Below, in pieces: positions 63,792-64,000 of a DNA stretch of 64,000 nt. The DNA is from Chloroflexota bacterium (lineage in GTDB: Bacteria > Chloroflexota > UBA11872 > VXOZ01), in NCBI GenBank assembly GCA_026710945.1, contig JAPOQA010000020.1, positions 23,436 through 87,435 of the forward strand. The letters are read 5' to 3'. The notes under the pieces were generated by a model, which saw nothing but the letters and a program-made list of their open reading frames with translations, was not told where the DNA came from and searched no databases. Position numbers and translations under genes: made by a program. Position 1 is the stretch's first letter. Each line of letters opens with the position of its first letter.

Positions 63792-64000
63792 GAGCAGTTC
63801 CCCCTCCTGGGGGAGGCGAGCAATTCCCTCTCCATGGGGGAAGCCAGCAGTTCCCTCTCCTGGGGGAGATGAGCAGTTCCCTCTCCTAGAGGAGATGAGC
63901 AGTTCCCTCTCCTAGAGGAGATGAGCAGTTCCCTCTCCTAGAGGAGATGAGCAGTTCCCTCTCCTAGAGGAGATGAGCAGTTCTCTCTCCTAGAGGAGAT
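63792..64000. repeat. Tandem array of 26-bp palindromic units
   Basis: Eight units from 63792, the last five identical (starts at 63871, 63897, 63923, 63949 and 63975 with one substitution in the last), each with the palindrome CTCCTAGAGGAG-type core. The first three are diverged (CTCCTGGGGG core). The array continues to the window edge and has no spacers, so it is not CRISPR. Confidence 0.95.

Noticed and set aside
63792..64000. CRISPR array
   Set aside because: Units are contiguous without spacers and are palindromic.

Overview
The window is GC-rich (roughly 60% by eye) and comes from a bacterial chromosome. It holds about 41 recognisable protein genes, no rRNA or tRNA gene that I could see, no CRISPR array and no transposase. 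Paired sulfatases, several amidohydrolases, enolase, Gfo/Idh/MocA and DUF362 proteins, and very many short interspersed palindromes would fit an uncultured Chloroflexota-type lineage, possibly marine or host-associated. That placement is an inference from gene content, not a phylogeny.

Layout. 0-14.4 kb: a truncated BtrH/DUF4872 protein, a TPR lipoprotein, a DUF362 protein, an enolase-superfamily enzyme, leuS, a TlpA-like redoxin with an in-frame UGA, an RRM protein, a ceramidase-like protein, a homocysteine methyltransferase-like protein, dgkA and an MDR dehydrogenase. 14.4-32.3 kb: catabolic and accessory genes, including two tandem sulfatases, an amidohydrolase, a transglutaminase-like protein, a C45 acyltransferase, a polysaccharide deacetylase, a GldA-like dehydrogenase, an acidic protein, a DegT aminotransferase and a deacetylase-like protein, all separated by repeat-rich spacers. 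32.3-36.2 kb: a compact, visibly lower-GC operon nurA-herA-DNA methyltransferase, which looks like a transferred defence or genome-maintenance cassette. 36.4-39.1 kb: an SSS symporter and the first of three NIF3-like paralogs. 39.4-47.9 kb: a cluster with the logic of sterol modification: an FAD oxidoreductase, a Rieske oxygenase, a GPP34-cytochrome P450 fusion (frameshifted), an ERG6-like sterol C24-methyltransferase and an MMPL/RND exporter. 48.2-50.2 kb: two more NIF3-like genes in an operon. 50.4-51.8 kb: two tandem membrane-anchored thioredoxin-like genes, each with UGA at the catalytic cysteine. 51.8-64 kb: an epimerase, a SelA-like/DgaE-like PLP enzyme, an amidohydrolase, a Gfo/Idh/MocA oxidoreductase, two hypotheticals, an M20 peptidase, a LarA-like racemase, a ComA-like phosphosulfolactate synthase, a 288-bp MITE and a palindromic tandem array running off the right edge.

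The three observations I rate highest are: (1) three genes whose only disruption is a TGA exactly at the first redox-active cysteine of a thioredoxin fold, each followed at the right distance by a bacterial-SECIS-like hairpin, so they are candidate selenoproteins; (2) the bacterial sterol-methyltransferase cluster with a GPP34-P450 fusion; (3) the NurA-HerA-methyltransferase operon. The window itself holds no convincing selA, selB, selC or selD, so the selenoprotein claim depends on the rest of the genome.
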